Shown one piece after another: positions 9,294 to 17,489 of a DNA stretch of 56,472 bases. The stretch covers positions 1-56,472 of the forward strand of contig JACSRE010000442.1 in the NCBI GenBank assembly GCA_014879945.1. Direction: 5' to 3'. The stretch comes from Myxococcus sp. GTDB taxonomy: Bacteria; Myxococcota; Myxococcia; Myxococcales; Myxococcaceae. The notes beneath the pieces are model-generated. The model saw nothing but the letters and a program-made list of their open reading frames with translations, did not search any database and was not told the DNA's origin. The translations under genes and the position numbers were made by a program. Numbering within the stretch: position 1 is the first letter of the stretch; every line of letters starts with the position of its first letter.

Positions 9294-10973
9294 TCAGGCC
9301 TCGGGCTGCGCCCCGCCCTCGAGGATGATCATCAGCAGCACGTAGCGGCCCCACGGCTCCTTCTCGTCGCGCTCGGTGGTGACGACGAACATCAGCTCGA
9401 GCGACTCCTTCGTCAGCACCTCGGGCGGCCAGGCGATGTCGTCGAGGTCGAGCACCGGAATGCGCCAGCCCCGCACCGCGCGGCCCGTCACGTTCGAGGC
9501 CTGCGACATGAAGCGCTGGAGCGCCTCGCCCGAGTCGTACTCCCGCTTCGAGACCGCCTCGGCGTAGCGCGGCTCCCCCGACGACGGCAGCAGCACCCAC
9601 TGCACCGGCTTGCGCCCGCTGCGCTGGCGTTGCCCGTTGAGCGCGGTCAGCACCGTGTTCGCGGTGTCGGGCCACGTCGGCGCCTGAAGCGAGTCGTAGG
9701 TGGCCACCAGCGCGCCCAGGGCCGGCCCCTCTTGCAGCACGCCCACCGCCACCACGCCCACGCGCGGCGACAGCAGGTTGCGCCGGTAGCCAGGCGACTC
9801 GAGCAGGTCTGCCAGCAGCTCCGACGCCGTCGAGCCCTCGATGGTGGTGGCGCCGAAGGTGCCGTTCATGATCTCCCGCTCCACCCGCCACCCGGCCATC
9901 ACGCCCAGCGCGATGCGGTCGACCAGCGCGTCGTCGTTGCGTTGGCTGGCCTCGAAGTAGAACGGCGCCAGCTCGGCGTGGTCGGCGGTCTGCGCCTCTG
10001 ACAGCGTCACCGCAGGCGCGCCCACCTTCGCGCGCACGGCGTTGAGCTGGGTGACGAAGTCGGCGGCGGTGGCGCCCGGGGCCTTCGCGACCAGGCTCGG
10101 CGCCGTCCACGTGTTGGCGGTGGCGCCCGAGGGCCGCGCGAGCAGCCGGAGCACCTCGAAGCCCAGCACCCGGCCCCGCTCGCGCGCCGAGATCGACACC
10201 CACGCCGTCTCGTCGCTCTTCGACACCGGGCACTTGAGCTCGAACGCCGGCGCCGGCCGCGCGCCGGTGTTGACGCACTCGCCGGTGCCGGTGGCGCCCT
10301 GGTTGCTGGCGCCGAAGATGGTGTCGGCGCGGCGGCCGCTCACCCCCCGCACCACCATGAAGCCGTCGTCACCGGGGGTCATCGACACCGGCTCGATGGT
10401 CGTCTCGTCGCGCACGTGAGCCAGCGCCACCACCACCGTGTCGCCCTCGCGCCAGGAGCCGATGCCCGCGCGCTCACCGGCGCCGATGGAGGCGGCGCTC
10501 TTGAGGACGTCGGCCCGCCACTGCTCCGCGAGCTTCGCCTCGTCGACGTCGGCCGGCGCGGTGCCGGTCAGCCACTGCGTCAGCACCGTCTGGGCGGGGA
10601 CTCCGCAGCGCGCGTCGATGAAGCCGCGCAGGCCCTGCGTCGGCGCGTTGCCCTTGAGCGCGACGAACCGCGCCGTCTCGCGGGCGACACAGGCCAGGGG
10701 CTGCGAGGCGCGGAAGCCCTTCGTCGCCGCGGCGTCGGCGAAGACCTTCGAGAACGGCGAGGCGCTCTCGTGCGGCGCGTCGGCGTAGCCGTCGGGCAGC
10801 GGGCCCACCAGCTCCCAGCGCTCGACCGCCACCGTCTTGCCCGAGAAGACCTTCGCCGGCTTCGGCTGCGTCATCACCCGCTTGAGCTCGTCGGGCGAGG
10901 TGAAGCGCGTCGACGACCTCGACGAGGCACACCCGGTCAGCACCACCACGCACCACAGGGCCAGTTGTCGCAT
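9294..10973 (-). CDS. CAP/SCP-domain lipoprotein
   Basis: Starting at ATG 10973 gives 559 residues and places the lipoprotein signal at the N-terminus ('VVVLTGC', Cys15); an upstream TTG at 11009 would add twelve residues. The first about 300 residues match no family I recognise and contain repeated Ala/Val-rich strands. Around residues 310-445 there is a CAP (cysteine-rich secretory/SCP-PR1) fold: 'FVTQLNAVRAKVGAPAVTLS', a following 'DHAEL' and 'SPGYRRNLLSPRVGVVAVGV'. These match the helix 1, conserved residue and 'SpgHr.nil.p.~~vGvg~' regions, but the usual His is replaced by Tyr in 'SPGYRRN'. Bacterial CAP proteins are extracellular and mostly of unknown activity. It stands alone, 75 bases downstream of the MopE lipoprotein gene start region's 3' end. 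Confidence 0.85.
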   Translation of the reverse strand: MRQLALWCVVVLTGCASSRSSTRFTSPDELKRVMTQPKPAKVFSGKTVAVERWELVGPLPDGYADAPHESASPFSKVFADAAATKGFRASQPLACVARETARFVALKGNAPTQGLRGFIDARCGVPAQTVLTQWLTGTAPADVDEAKLAEQWRADVLKSAASIGAGERAGIGSWREGDTVVVALAHVRDETTIEPVSMTPGDDGFMVVRGVSGRRADTIFGASNQGATGTGECVNTGARPAPAFELKCPVSKSDETAWVSISARERGRVLGFEVLRLLARPSGATANTWTAPSLVAKAPGATAADFVTQLNAVRAKVGAPAVTLSEAQTADHAELAPFYFEASQRNDDALVDRIALGVMAGWRVEREIMNGTFGATTIEGSTASELLADLLESPGYRRNLLSPRVGVVAVGVLQEGPALGALVATYDSLQAPTWPDTANTVLTALNGQRQRSGRKPVQWVLLPSSGEPRYAEAVSKREYDSGEALQRFMSQASNVTGRAVRGWRIPVLDLDDIAWPPEVLTKESLELMFVVTTERDEKEPWGRYVLLMIILEGGAQPEA

Positions 10974-11048
10974 AGGCCCGGAGCATCGGCATTTGCCGCC
11001 CCGAATCAAGCGCGGGAGCGCGGCATGGGAAAGGCGCCTGCTTTGGCC

Positions 11049-12509
11049 TCAGCGCGGAAAGCCGGCGTCGGGCGACACCAGAATCGACAGCGTCTTCACG
11101 TCGAACGGCCCCGGCATGGCGACGGGGAACGGGCCCACCGTCACCTCGACGCGCCTGACGCGCGCGGGGTTGAAGCTGGCCGACTGCTCTCGGGTCCACC
11201 CGGCGGTGGTTCCGCTCAGCGCCAGGTCTTGCCGCACCGAGCCGCCCTGCGAGAGCTGGTTGGTGGCGGGGCTCCACCGCAGGTACTCGGTGTCGAGCGC
11301 GCCGCAGAGGGTGACGACGGGCCCGGGGAAGTGCGCGGTGGTGAAGAGGTTGGTGCCCAGCGTGGAGCGGTCTCGCAGCGCCACCTGCACCACGGCTCGG
11401 CGCGAGAGGTCCCACGTGGTGCCCGGCTCGGCCTCGGCGAACCAGGTGTGGCGCAGCGGCACGCCCGTCGACGTCTCGGCCTGCGCCCCCACCCACGTCG
11501 GGTTGAACCAGCTCTGCGCGTCGGCGGTGGGCAGGCCCTTGAGGCACCGCTGCGGCAACAGGCTGGGCTGTGACGTCGACGGAATGGGCGCGCGGAAGCT
11601 GCCGAACTGCACCCGCGGCGTGGTGAGGAAGCCGGTCGGCCCGCCACACCCGGGCGGGTTGTCGACGACGCCGTCACAGTCATTGTCGAGCCCGTCGCAG
11701 ACCTCGGTCGTCGCGCGCGTGCGGGGAATGCAGACCAGCTCGTTGCGCTGGCTGACGGCGTTGCGGCGGCACTCGGTGCCGCCGGCCTGACACACGCCCA
11801 GGCCGTCGGCGCAGTCGACGGTGGGGCTCCCGGTGACGCCCGGGCTCTCGGCGTCCACCAGCGGCGGCTCGTCGACGACGCCGTTGCAGTTCTCGTCGGT
11901 GTTGTCGCAGCGCTCGGGCGCGCCGGGGAACACCTGGGCCTTCATCACGTCGCAGTCGCCCGCGCGGGCCGCGAAGCCGGGCGGCCGCGCGCAGGCCATC
12001 ATCACGTCGCCCGGCGCGTCGGAGCCGAAGCCGTCTCCGTCGAGGTCGCGGTACCACGCCGTCTGCGGCGTCAGCCCCTCGTCCACCTCACCGTTGCAGT
12101 CGTCGTCGAGCCCGTTGCAGCGCTCGCGCGCGAGCGGGTTGAACGGCAGCCCCGCGTCGGAGTCGTCGCAGTCGAGCTGCACGCGGCCGCCGACGACGGT
12201 CTCGGGCGCCCACGACTCGCGCTGGGGCAAGGCGCAGAACAGCCGCGGTTGGCCGGCGCCGAAGCCGTCGCCATCGAGGTCGCGGTAGAAGCGCTTCGGC
12301 GCGCCCGAGGGGCACACCCCGTCGACGGGCAGGGTGGGGCAGGCCGGCGCGCCTCCGGGGCGGCAGCACACGCCGTCGTCGCACGTCAGGCCGTCGAGGC
12401 AGGTGCCATCGGGCGCGCACGCGTAGGGGCCGCTCAACGGCCACACCGGCAGGCACGCGGCCGCCGCGAGGGCCCCCACCATGACGGCGAGCAGCGCGCG
12501 CGGGCTCAC
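11049..12509 (-). CDS. MopE-motif lipoprotein, second copy
   Basis: The protein has 486 residues from GTG 12509, whose first bases overlap the upstream stop as GTGA. The signal ends in a lipobox 'LAAAAC'. The front half carries cysteine pairs and repeated MopE-type metal-binding motifs: 'RDLDGDGFG' twice, 'CNGLDDDCNGEVDEG', 'CDNTDENCNGVVDE' and 'CDGLDNDCDGVVDN'. The rear half (about 290-486) resembles that of the neighbouring MopE gene, including 'TWDLSRR' versus 'GWDLSAE' and 'RVRRVEV' in both. The motif family was named for a copper-binding protein of methanotrophs, but in myxobacteria it is widespread on surface proteins and may bind calcium or copper. The tandem arrangement points to gene duplication. 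Confidence 0.88.
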   Translation of the reverse strand: MSPRALLAVMVGALAAAACLPVWPLSGPYACAPDGTCLDGLTCDDGVCCRPGGAPACPTLPVDGVCPSGAPKRFYRDLDGDGFGAGQPRLFCALPQRESWAPETVVGGRVQLDCDDSDAGLPFNPLARERCNGLDDDCNGEVDEGLTPQTAWYRDLDGDGFGSDAPGDVMMACARPPGFAARAGDCDVMKAQVFPGAPERCDNTDENCNGVVDEPPLVDAESPGVTGSPTVDCADGLGVCQAGGTECRRNAVSQRNELVCIPRTRATTEVCDGLDNDCDGVVDNPPGCGGPTGFLTTPRVQFGSFRAPIPSTSQPSLLPQRCLKGLPTADAQSWFNPTWVGAQAETSTGVPLRHTWFAEAEPGTTWDLSRRAVVQVALRDRSTLGTNLFTTAHFPGPVVTLCGALDTEYLRWSPATNQLSQGGSVRQDLALSGTTAGWTREQSASFNPARVRRVEVTVGPFPVAMPGPFDVKTLSILVSPDAGFPR

Positions 12510-13924
12510 TTCACGAACCCCGTCGGCGGCTGCATCGAGAAGTCGTAGGTGGCGCCGAGGAAGCGCACCATCACCTCGACGCGCCGCACCCGCCGGGTGT
12601 CGAAGCCGCTGCCCAGGCCCAGCACGAAGCCGCCGTCGGGCTGGGCCGGGTCGAGGTGCAGCAGCCCGCTGAACGACGTCTCGTTCAGCTTGAACGAGGT
12701 GGTGGCCTGCTCCCACCGGTAGCGCACCAGGTCGGAGTCGGCCTCGCCGCAGAGGTACACCACCGGGTGCACCCCGTCTTCGCCTGCGCCGGTGCCCGCG
12801 ATGCCCCACAGCCCGCGCGTGGCGCTGGGGCTGGTGCCGGTGGCCGTCCACGACAGCCGCAGCCGCAGGTTCTCGGCCGACAGGTCCCACCCGGCGTCGC
12901 TGGTCGCCTCGGCCCACCACACCAGCGAGACGTCGCCGTTGCGGGCGCCCGTCAGCCGGCCGTTGACGTTGGTGCCGGCGGCGGTGACGCGGTTCTTCTG
13001 GCAGCGGTCGAACAGGCCGGTGCCGCCGGGCACCATGCCGCCGCCGTAGCGCAGCGTGGGCTGGTTCACGAGCGAGGGCGGGCCTCCACAGCCGGGCTGG
13101 TTGTCGAGCGCGCCGTCGCAGTCGGTGTCGATGCCGTCGCACGTCTCGGCCGAGGGGCCGCGGAGCGCCGTGCACACCGCCATCGCGCCGGTGGGGCAGG
13201 TCAACACGCCGTCGACGCACACGCCCCGGGCGTTGGGCACCAGGCAGGGGAAGCGCACCGGCTCCGAGAGCAGCTGGGTGTCGACGTAGCGGCTGGCCAC
13301 CGTCGAGCCGTCGCAGTCGTCGTCGAGGCCGTTGCAGCGCTCGCCCGCGTCGGGGTGCTGCGAGGGTGAGAAGGGCTGGCAGTCGTTGAGCGCGCCCTGC
13401 GCCCGCACCGTGCCGGGCGGCGCCATGCAGGCCAGCACCCCCCCGTCGAGCTCGGGGTAGCAGTCGCCGTCCTCGTCGCGCAGGTACGCTTCACGCGGCG
13501 AGAGCCCCTCGTCGATGACGCCGTCGCAGTTGTCGTCGACGCCGTTGCACGCCTCGGCCGTCATGGGGTTCACGTCGACGTCGGCGTCGTCACAGTCTTC
13601 CATCGCGCCCGCCGCCGCGAAGCCCTTCGGCCGCGCGCAGCGGATGACGACGTCGCTGGCGTTGCCGTAGCCGTCGCCGTCGCGGTCGCGCTGGTAGGGG
13701 CGGCCCTTGCTCCCGTCGGCGCAGGTGCTGTCGGGCGCGCGCAGGGTGGGGCAGGTCAACACCCCGGGGATGCAGCAGACCGCCGGCCCGTCGAAGGGCT
13801 GGTCGCAGGTGTAGCGCGCGGGGCAGGTGCCGTCGTCGTTGCACGCGTACAGGCGCGCGGGCGCGGTCGGCTCGAAGCAGGCCGTCAGCGACAGCAGGGT
13901 GACGAGGGGCGCCAGGCGGCTCAT
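12506..13924 (-). CDS. MopE-motif lipoprotein, first copy
   Basis: The protein has 472 residues from ATG 13924, overlapping the PEGA-like gene's stop by 4 bases. The lipoprotein signal ends 'LSLTAC' (Cys16). The order is: a cysteine-rich N-terminal module ('YACNDDGTCPARYTCD'), 'DRDGDGYGN', 'CNGVDDNCDGVIDEG', 'RDEDGDCYPE', 'CNGLDDDCDG', 'CDGIDTDCDGALDN', then a roughly 200-residue C-terminal beta-rich domain without cysteine motifs. The Asp-rich loops resemble EF-hand or thrombospondin type 3 calcium loops as much as copper sites, so the ligand is uncertain. It is the middle gene of a three-gene coupled set. A surface or outer-membrane role downstream of the PEGA-like protein and Ser/Thr kinase is plausible (inference). 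Confidence 0.88.
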   Translation of the reverse strand: MSRLAPLVTLLSLTACFEPTAPARLYACNDDGTCPARYTCDQPFDGPAVCCIPGVLTCPTLRAPDSTCADGSKGRPYQRDRDGDGYGNASDVVIRCARPKGFAAAGAMEDCDDADVDVNPMTAEACNGVDDNCDGVIDEGLSPREAYLRDEDGDCYPELDGGVLACMAPPGTVRAQGALNDCQPFSPSQHPDAGERCNGLDDDCDGSTVASRYVDTQLLSEPVRFPCLVPNARGVCVDGVLTCPTGAMAVCTALRGPSAETCDGIDTDCDGALDNQPGCGGPPSLVNQPTLRYGGGMVPGGTGLFDRCQKNRVTAAGTNVNGRLTGARNGDVSLVWWAEATSDAGWDLSAENLRLRLSWTATGTSPSATRGLWGIAGTGAGEDGVHPVVYLCGEADSDLVRYRWEQATTSFKLNETSFSGLLHLDPAQPDGGFVLGLGSGFDTRRVRRVEVMVRFLGATYDFSMQPPTGFVK

Positions 13925-14853
13925 TGCAGCAGCACGTCCACGGCGAAGAGGCTGACCGCGAGGGCCATCAGCGACGCGCCCACGCCGAGCAGGACGTTGC
14001 CCGTGCCGGCGTACTGCTGGGCCTGGAGCTGCGCGGCCTGCGCCTGCGCGAGCGTGCTGCAGGAGCGCGCGTCAGGGCCTTCGCAGCTGGTGAGGCCGAT
14101 GCCGGCGCCGCGGCTCAACGCGCCCGCGATGAAGCCGGCCGCGACGCTGCCGGCGCCCGCCATGAAGAGCCCGTAGCTGCCGTAGCGCAGCGCGGTGGGG
14201 CCCGACGAGGCGCGCGCGGACAGCGCCGTCGTCGGCTCGACCTCGAGCGGCACCCGCCCCCCCTCGGCCACCTCGAGGCGCTGCATCACCGCGTCGCCAG
14301 AGGGGAACACCACGTCGACCTGGTGAACGCCGGCGGGCACGGGCACCAGGTCGCCGTTGCGCGCGGCCACCACCCGGCCGTCCACCTTCACCACCGAGCC
14401 GCCCTCGACCTGCACCGCCATGGCGCCGAAGCCCTTGCGCATCCACCCCGGCAGCAGCTGCTCCAGCGCGGCCTTCATCGAGGGCTCGAGCGCGTCGGGG
14501 GGCGTCTCGCCCTTGCGGGCGGCCACGCGCTCGCCGTCGAGCCAGAACGACAGCTCGAAGACGACGCGGGTGTCGGAGCCCTTCAGCTCGAGCAGGGCCA
14601 CCCCGGGGACCTGGAGGGCGCGCACCAGCTCCTTCGCGCAGTCGTCGGTGCACCGCTTCGGGCTGCCCTTGCGGTAGGGCTCGCCCTCTTTCACCGCCGC
14701 GCCCGAGAGCGCCTTGAGCGAGGCGTCGACGGCGCGCTGGGCCTTGCGGGCCACCGCCTCAGACGGGCCGTTGCTGTCGAGGACGGCCGAGACCAGCGCC
14801 TGGGCGTGACCCAGGCAGGGCAGGGCGAGGAGGGCGGCGAGGAGGAGCCTCAC
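13921..14853 (-). CDS. PEGA-like periplasmic/membrane protein
   Basis: The protein has 310 residues from GTG 14853, preceded by GAGGGG. It has a signal peptide (MRLLLAALLALPCLGHAQ). A first domain contains 'CTDDCAKELVRALQVPGVALLEL', split here by a cysteine pair typical of myxobacterial proteins linked to kinases. The middle has a PEGA-like beta segment with 'VVKVDGRVV', 'LVPVPAGVHQVDVVF' and 'GGRVPLEV'. Two C-terminal hydrophobic helices follow ('YGLFMAGAGSVAAGFIAGAL' and 'LLGVGASLMALAVSLFAVDV'). PEGA domains usually sit on the extracytoplasmic side of Ser/Thr kinases; here the protein is a separate gene 57 bases downstream of such a kinase. Its stop overlaps the next gene's ATG (ATGA). Confidence 0.85.
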   Translation of the reverse strand: MRLLLAALLALPCLGHAQALVSAVLDSNGPSEAVARKAQRAVDASLKALSGAAVKEGEPYRKGSPKRCTDDCAKELVRALQVPGVALLELKGSDTRVVFELSFWLDGERVAARKGETPPDALEPSMKAALEQLLPGWMRKGFGAMAVQVEGGSVVKVDGRVVAARNGDLVPVPAGVHQVDVVFPSGDAVMQRLEVAEGGRVPLEVEPTTALSARASSGPTALRYGSYGLFMAGAGSVAAGFIAGALSRGAGIGLTSCEGPDARSCSTLAQAQAAQLQAQQYAGTGNVLLGVGASLMALAVSLFAVDVLLQ

Positions 14854-14859
14854 CCCCTC

Positions 14860-14865
14860 TGTGTA
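14860..14865 (-). promoter_or_regulatory. Candidate -10 element (TACACA) before the PEGA-like gene
   Basis: Read on the minus strand, TACACA lies 6 bases before the GTG start at 14853, separated by GAGGGG. It could give the PEGA/MopE genes a promoter of their own, independent of the kinase. Confidence 0.25.
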
Positions 14866-14910
14866 GCGCCCTTGTCGTGGGGAGCGGTAGCGGAGTTCAG
14901 GGAAGGCCCG

Positions 14911-17439
14911 TCACTGCGCCTGAATGCGGAACGTGCCCTCTTTGCACCCCACCTGCACCTCGTTGACGAGGTTGGGGGCGGTCGGGTCGAACACGAAGCT
15001 CTGCAGCGCGAACTCGCGGCGCGCGCCGGGGATCAGCGAGCTGAAGGCCATGCGGCGCTGGCCGGGCGCGTAGAGGGTGCAGGCGTTCCAGCTGAACTTC
15101 GAGGTGTTCTGCAGGAAGACCGCCCACACCGGCTGGGTCTGCAGCTTCAGCGTGCCCGTCATCGAGCCGAGCGCCGGGCTCCTGGTGGCCGCCGCGCCCG
15201 TCTGCGCCACCGGCGTGCCCGCGGCGTCGAGCGAGGCGAAGCGCGGGCCCTTCACCGCGTTGGCCTCGGGGTCGAGCAGCACGCGCGCGAGCTTGCCCTG
15301 CACCTCCATCACCGTCGCGGTGCCCAGCTTCTGGCGCTTCTTGTCGGCCTTCGCGGGCCCGACGATGACGAGCTCCTGGCCCACCACCAGGCCCTCAGGC
15401 TTCCCGGCGCGCACGTACAGCTTGTCGCCGTCGGCGAAGAGGTCGACGGCCTTCTTCACCTCGAGGTCGGTGCTGGGCGGGGCGAGCTCCTTCACCTCAC
15501 CGATGGCGACGAAGCGCTCGCCCGAGAACGCGGCCGCCTCGGCGTCGAGGGCCAGCCGCGACATCTTGGGGAACACCTCCATCACCGTGCCGGTGCCCAG
15601 CTTCGTGCGCGCGCCGCCAGGCTGGGGCGCGCTGACGATGACGAGCGTCTGGCCCACCACCAGGCCCTCGGGCGTGCCAGCGCGGGCGTAGGTCTTGTTG
15701 GCGTCGGTGAAGAGCTCCACGGCCTTCTTCACCTCGACCGCCGAAGGGCCCACCGCGACCGGGGCCGCCGTCACCTTCACGTCGCCCAGGGCCGCGAAGC
15801 GGGGGCCCTTCTCCTGCGCCGCGGCCGCGTCGAGGGCCACCCGCGACATCTTCGGGAACACCTCCATCACGGTGCCGGTGCCGACCTGCTGGCGCTTTCC
15901 ATCGGCGCCGGGCGCGCCGACGATGACGAGCGTGCTGCCCACCACCAGCGCGTCACCCTGGCCGGCGCGCACGTACGTCTTGTCGCCGTCGACGAAGAGC
16001 TCGACCGCCTTCTTCGCCTCGACGACGTCACCCGCGGCGGCGCTGGCGGTGTCGACGACGGGCGGCACGATGACGGGCGCCGGCTCCTTCGGCGGCTCGG
16101 GCGGCTGCTCCCCCGTCGGCGGCGTCGGTGTGCCCTTCGCGTCGGCGACGGGCTCCACGGCCTTGAGGGTGGGCGCGACCGGCGGCGGCGCCTCGGCCTT
16201 GTCGGCGCGGCCCTGCGTCAGCAGGTAGCCGCCGGCCAGCAGGCCCAGGGCGGCGACCAGCCCCACGGCGATGAAGAGCGGCGCCTTCGACTTGCCGACG
16301 GCGGCGGCCTCGAGTTGTGCGGTGGACATGGGGGCTCCTTGAGGTGGTTGAGGTGAAGCAGAGACGGGCGTCGCCCGCTCCACGGCGCGGTGGTTGGCGG
16401 TCGGCTTGACGACGGTGGCCTCGACGGCGTCGGCGGGGGCAGGGGAACCCGCAGGCGCCGGCGTGGGCAGGCCCCGAATCGTCGACACCCGCGTCAGCAG
16501 CGCCTGCGTCGACTTGTACTCCGACGCGCAGAACTGCTTCACGAAGTCGCCGATCTGCACCTTCGACGGCATGCCCGACAGCTTGAGCAGCTCATCGAGC
16601 AGGGCGCGCGAGAACTCGTCGGTGCTGGCGTAGCGGCCCTCGGGGCTCGCCGAGAGCGCCTTGAGCACCACCGTCTCGAGCGAGGCCGGCACCTCGGGCC
16701 GCAGCGGCGACAGCGGCTTGAGCGCGGGGTTCGCCATCGCCACCACCATCTCGGTGAGGGTGCCGCGGGTGACGAAGGGGCGGTTGGCGAGCAGCTCCCA
16801 CAACACGATGGCGAGCGCGTACTGGTCGGCGCGGTGGTCGACGTTCTCGCCGCGCGCCTGCTCGGGGGCCATGTAGCCGAGCTTGCCCATCACCGACGGC
16901 GCCGCGGTGGCGTGGCTGCGGGCCTCGGACTTGGCGATGCCGAAGTCGATGACCTTCACCTCGCCCTCGTACGAGACCATCAGGTTCTGCGGGCTGACGT
17001 CGCGGTGCACGATGTTCATCGGCGCGCCGTCGACCGAGGCCTTGCGGTGCGCCGAGCCCAGGCCCTCGGCGGCCTGCTGCACGAGGTAGACGCCGACCGG
17101 CACCGGGAGCGCCTGGTCGGACTCGCGCACGTGCTGGTGCAGCCGCGCGAGGTCGATGCCGGCCACGTACTCGAGCGCGAGGTAGAGCGTGCCGTCTTCG
17201 TCGCCCATGTCGAGCACCTGGGCGATGTTCGAGTGCTGCAGCTGCGTCAGCACCCGGCCCTCGTGCAGGAAGCGCGAGACGAACGACTTGTCCTTCGCGA
17301 TGGCGGGGAGCACCGTCTTGACGATGCAGAGCTTCTCGAAGCCGCCGGTGCCCGTCAGGCGCGCGAGCCACACCGCGCCCATGCCACCTTCGCCGAGCTG
17401 CTCGAGGAGCTCGTATCGTCCCAGCTTCGTTGGCGCCAT
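14911..17439 (-). CDS. Membrane Ser/Thr protein kinase with three extracytoplasmic repeats
   Basis: The protein has 842 residues from ATG 17439. The Hanks-type kinase (about 8-275) is intact: 'GEGGMG' (16-21), Lys41, Glu60, 'HRDVSPQN' (145-152, HRD), 'DFG' (165-167) and 'APE' (191-193). A Pro/Ala linker (about 322-385) leads to one transmembrane helix (387-408) and another Pro-rich linker. Three homologous repeats of about 80 residues follow (472-553, 568-649, 659-737). Each opens 'KKAV(E/D)LF' and contains 'Y.RAG', 'GLVVG' or similar, 'LVIV' and 'G(T)xTVMEV', and each ends 'G.RF'. A final domain (about 760-842) has two cysteines. The repeats are not PASTA or PEGA as I recognise them. The likely role is transmembrane signalling. 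It follows the permease gene by 50 bases. Confidence 0.93.
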   Translation of the reverse strand: MAPTKLGRYELLEQLGEGGMGAVWLARLTGTGGFEKLCIVKTVLPAIAKDKSFVSRFLHEGRVLTQLQHSNIAQVLDMGDEDGTLYLALEYVAGIDLARLHQHVRESDQALPVPVGVYLVQQAAEGLGSAHRKASVDGAPMNIVHRDVSPQNLMVSYEGEVKVIDFGIAKSEARSHATAAPSVMGKLGYMAPEQARGENVDHRADQYALAIVLWELLANRPFVTRGTLTEMVVAMANPALKPLSPLRPEVPASLETVVLKALSASPEGRYASTDEFSRALLDELLKLSGMPSKVQIGDFVKQFCASEYKSTQALLTRVSTIRGLPTPAPAGSPAPADAVEATVVKPTANHRAVERATPVSASPQPPQGAPMSTAQLEAAAVGKSKAPLFIAVGLVAALGLLAGGYLLTQGRADKAEAPPPVAPTLKAVEPVADAKGTPTPPTGEQPPEPPKEPAPVIVPPVVDTASAAAGDVVEAKKAVELFVDGDKTYVRAGQGDALVVGSTLVIVGAPGADGKRQQVGTGTVMEVFPKMSRVALDAAAAQEKGPRFAALGDVKVTAAPVAVGPSAVEVKKAVELFTDANKTYARAGTPEGLVVGQTLVIVSAPQPGGARTKLGTGTVMEVFPKMSRLALDAEAAAFSGERFVAIGEVKELAPPSTDLEVKKAVDLFADGDKLYVRAGKPEGLVVGQELVIVGPAKADKKRQKLGTATVMEVQGKLARVLLDPEANAVKGPRFASLDAAGTPVAQTGAAATRSPALGSMTGTLKLQTQPVWAVFLQNTSKFSWNACTLYAPGQRRMAFSSLIPGARREFALQSFVFDPTAPNLVNEVQVGCKEGTFRIQAQ
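15229..16026 (-). repeat. Three intragenic repeats of about 240 bp in the kinase sensor region
   Basis: The three units encode residues 472-553, 568-649 and 659-737 of the kinase. They share 'KKAVxLFxDxxKxYxRAG', a 'VVG...LVIV' strand and 'GTxTVMEVxxKxxRVxLD' (R-L in one). The first two are most alike. This looks like internal duplication of one small beta-rich domain. Confidence 0.8.
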
Positions 17440-17441
17440 GT

Positions 17442-17481
17442 CGTGGTCCCGATTGTCGTACGCCTTGGTCGAAGGACCACG
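17442..17481 (-). promoter_or_regulatory. Inverted repeat overlapping the kinase ribosome-binding region
   Basis: CGTGGTCC and GGACCACG are perfect 8-base arms 24 bases apart, between the permease stop and the kinase ATG. On the mRNA the 3' arm contains the only SD-like bases (GGGA) and ends 2 bases before ATG 17439. A hairpin here could reduce kinase translation or end some permease transcripts. Confidence 0.4.
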
Positions 17482-17489
17482 CGCTTTCT

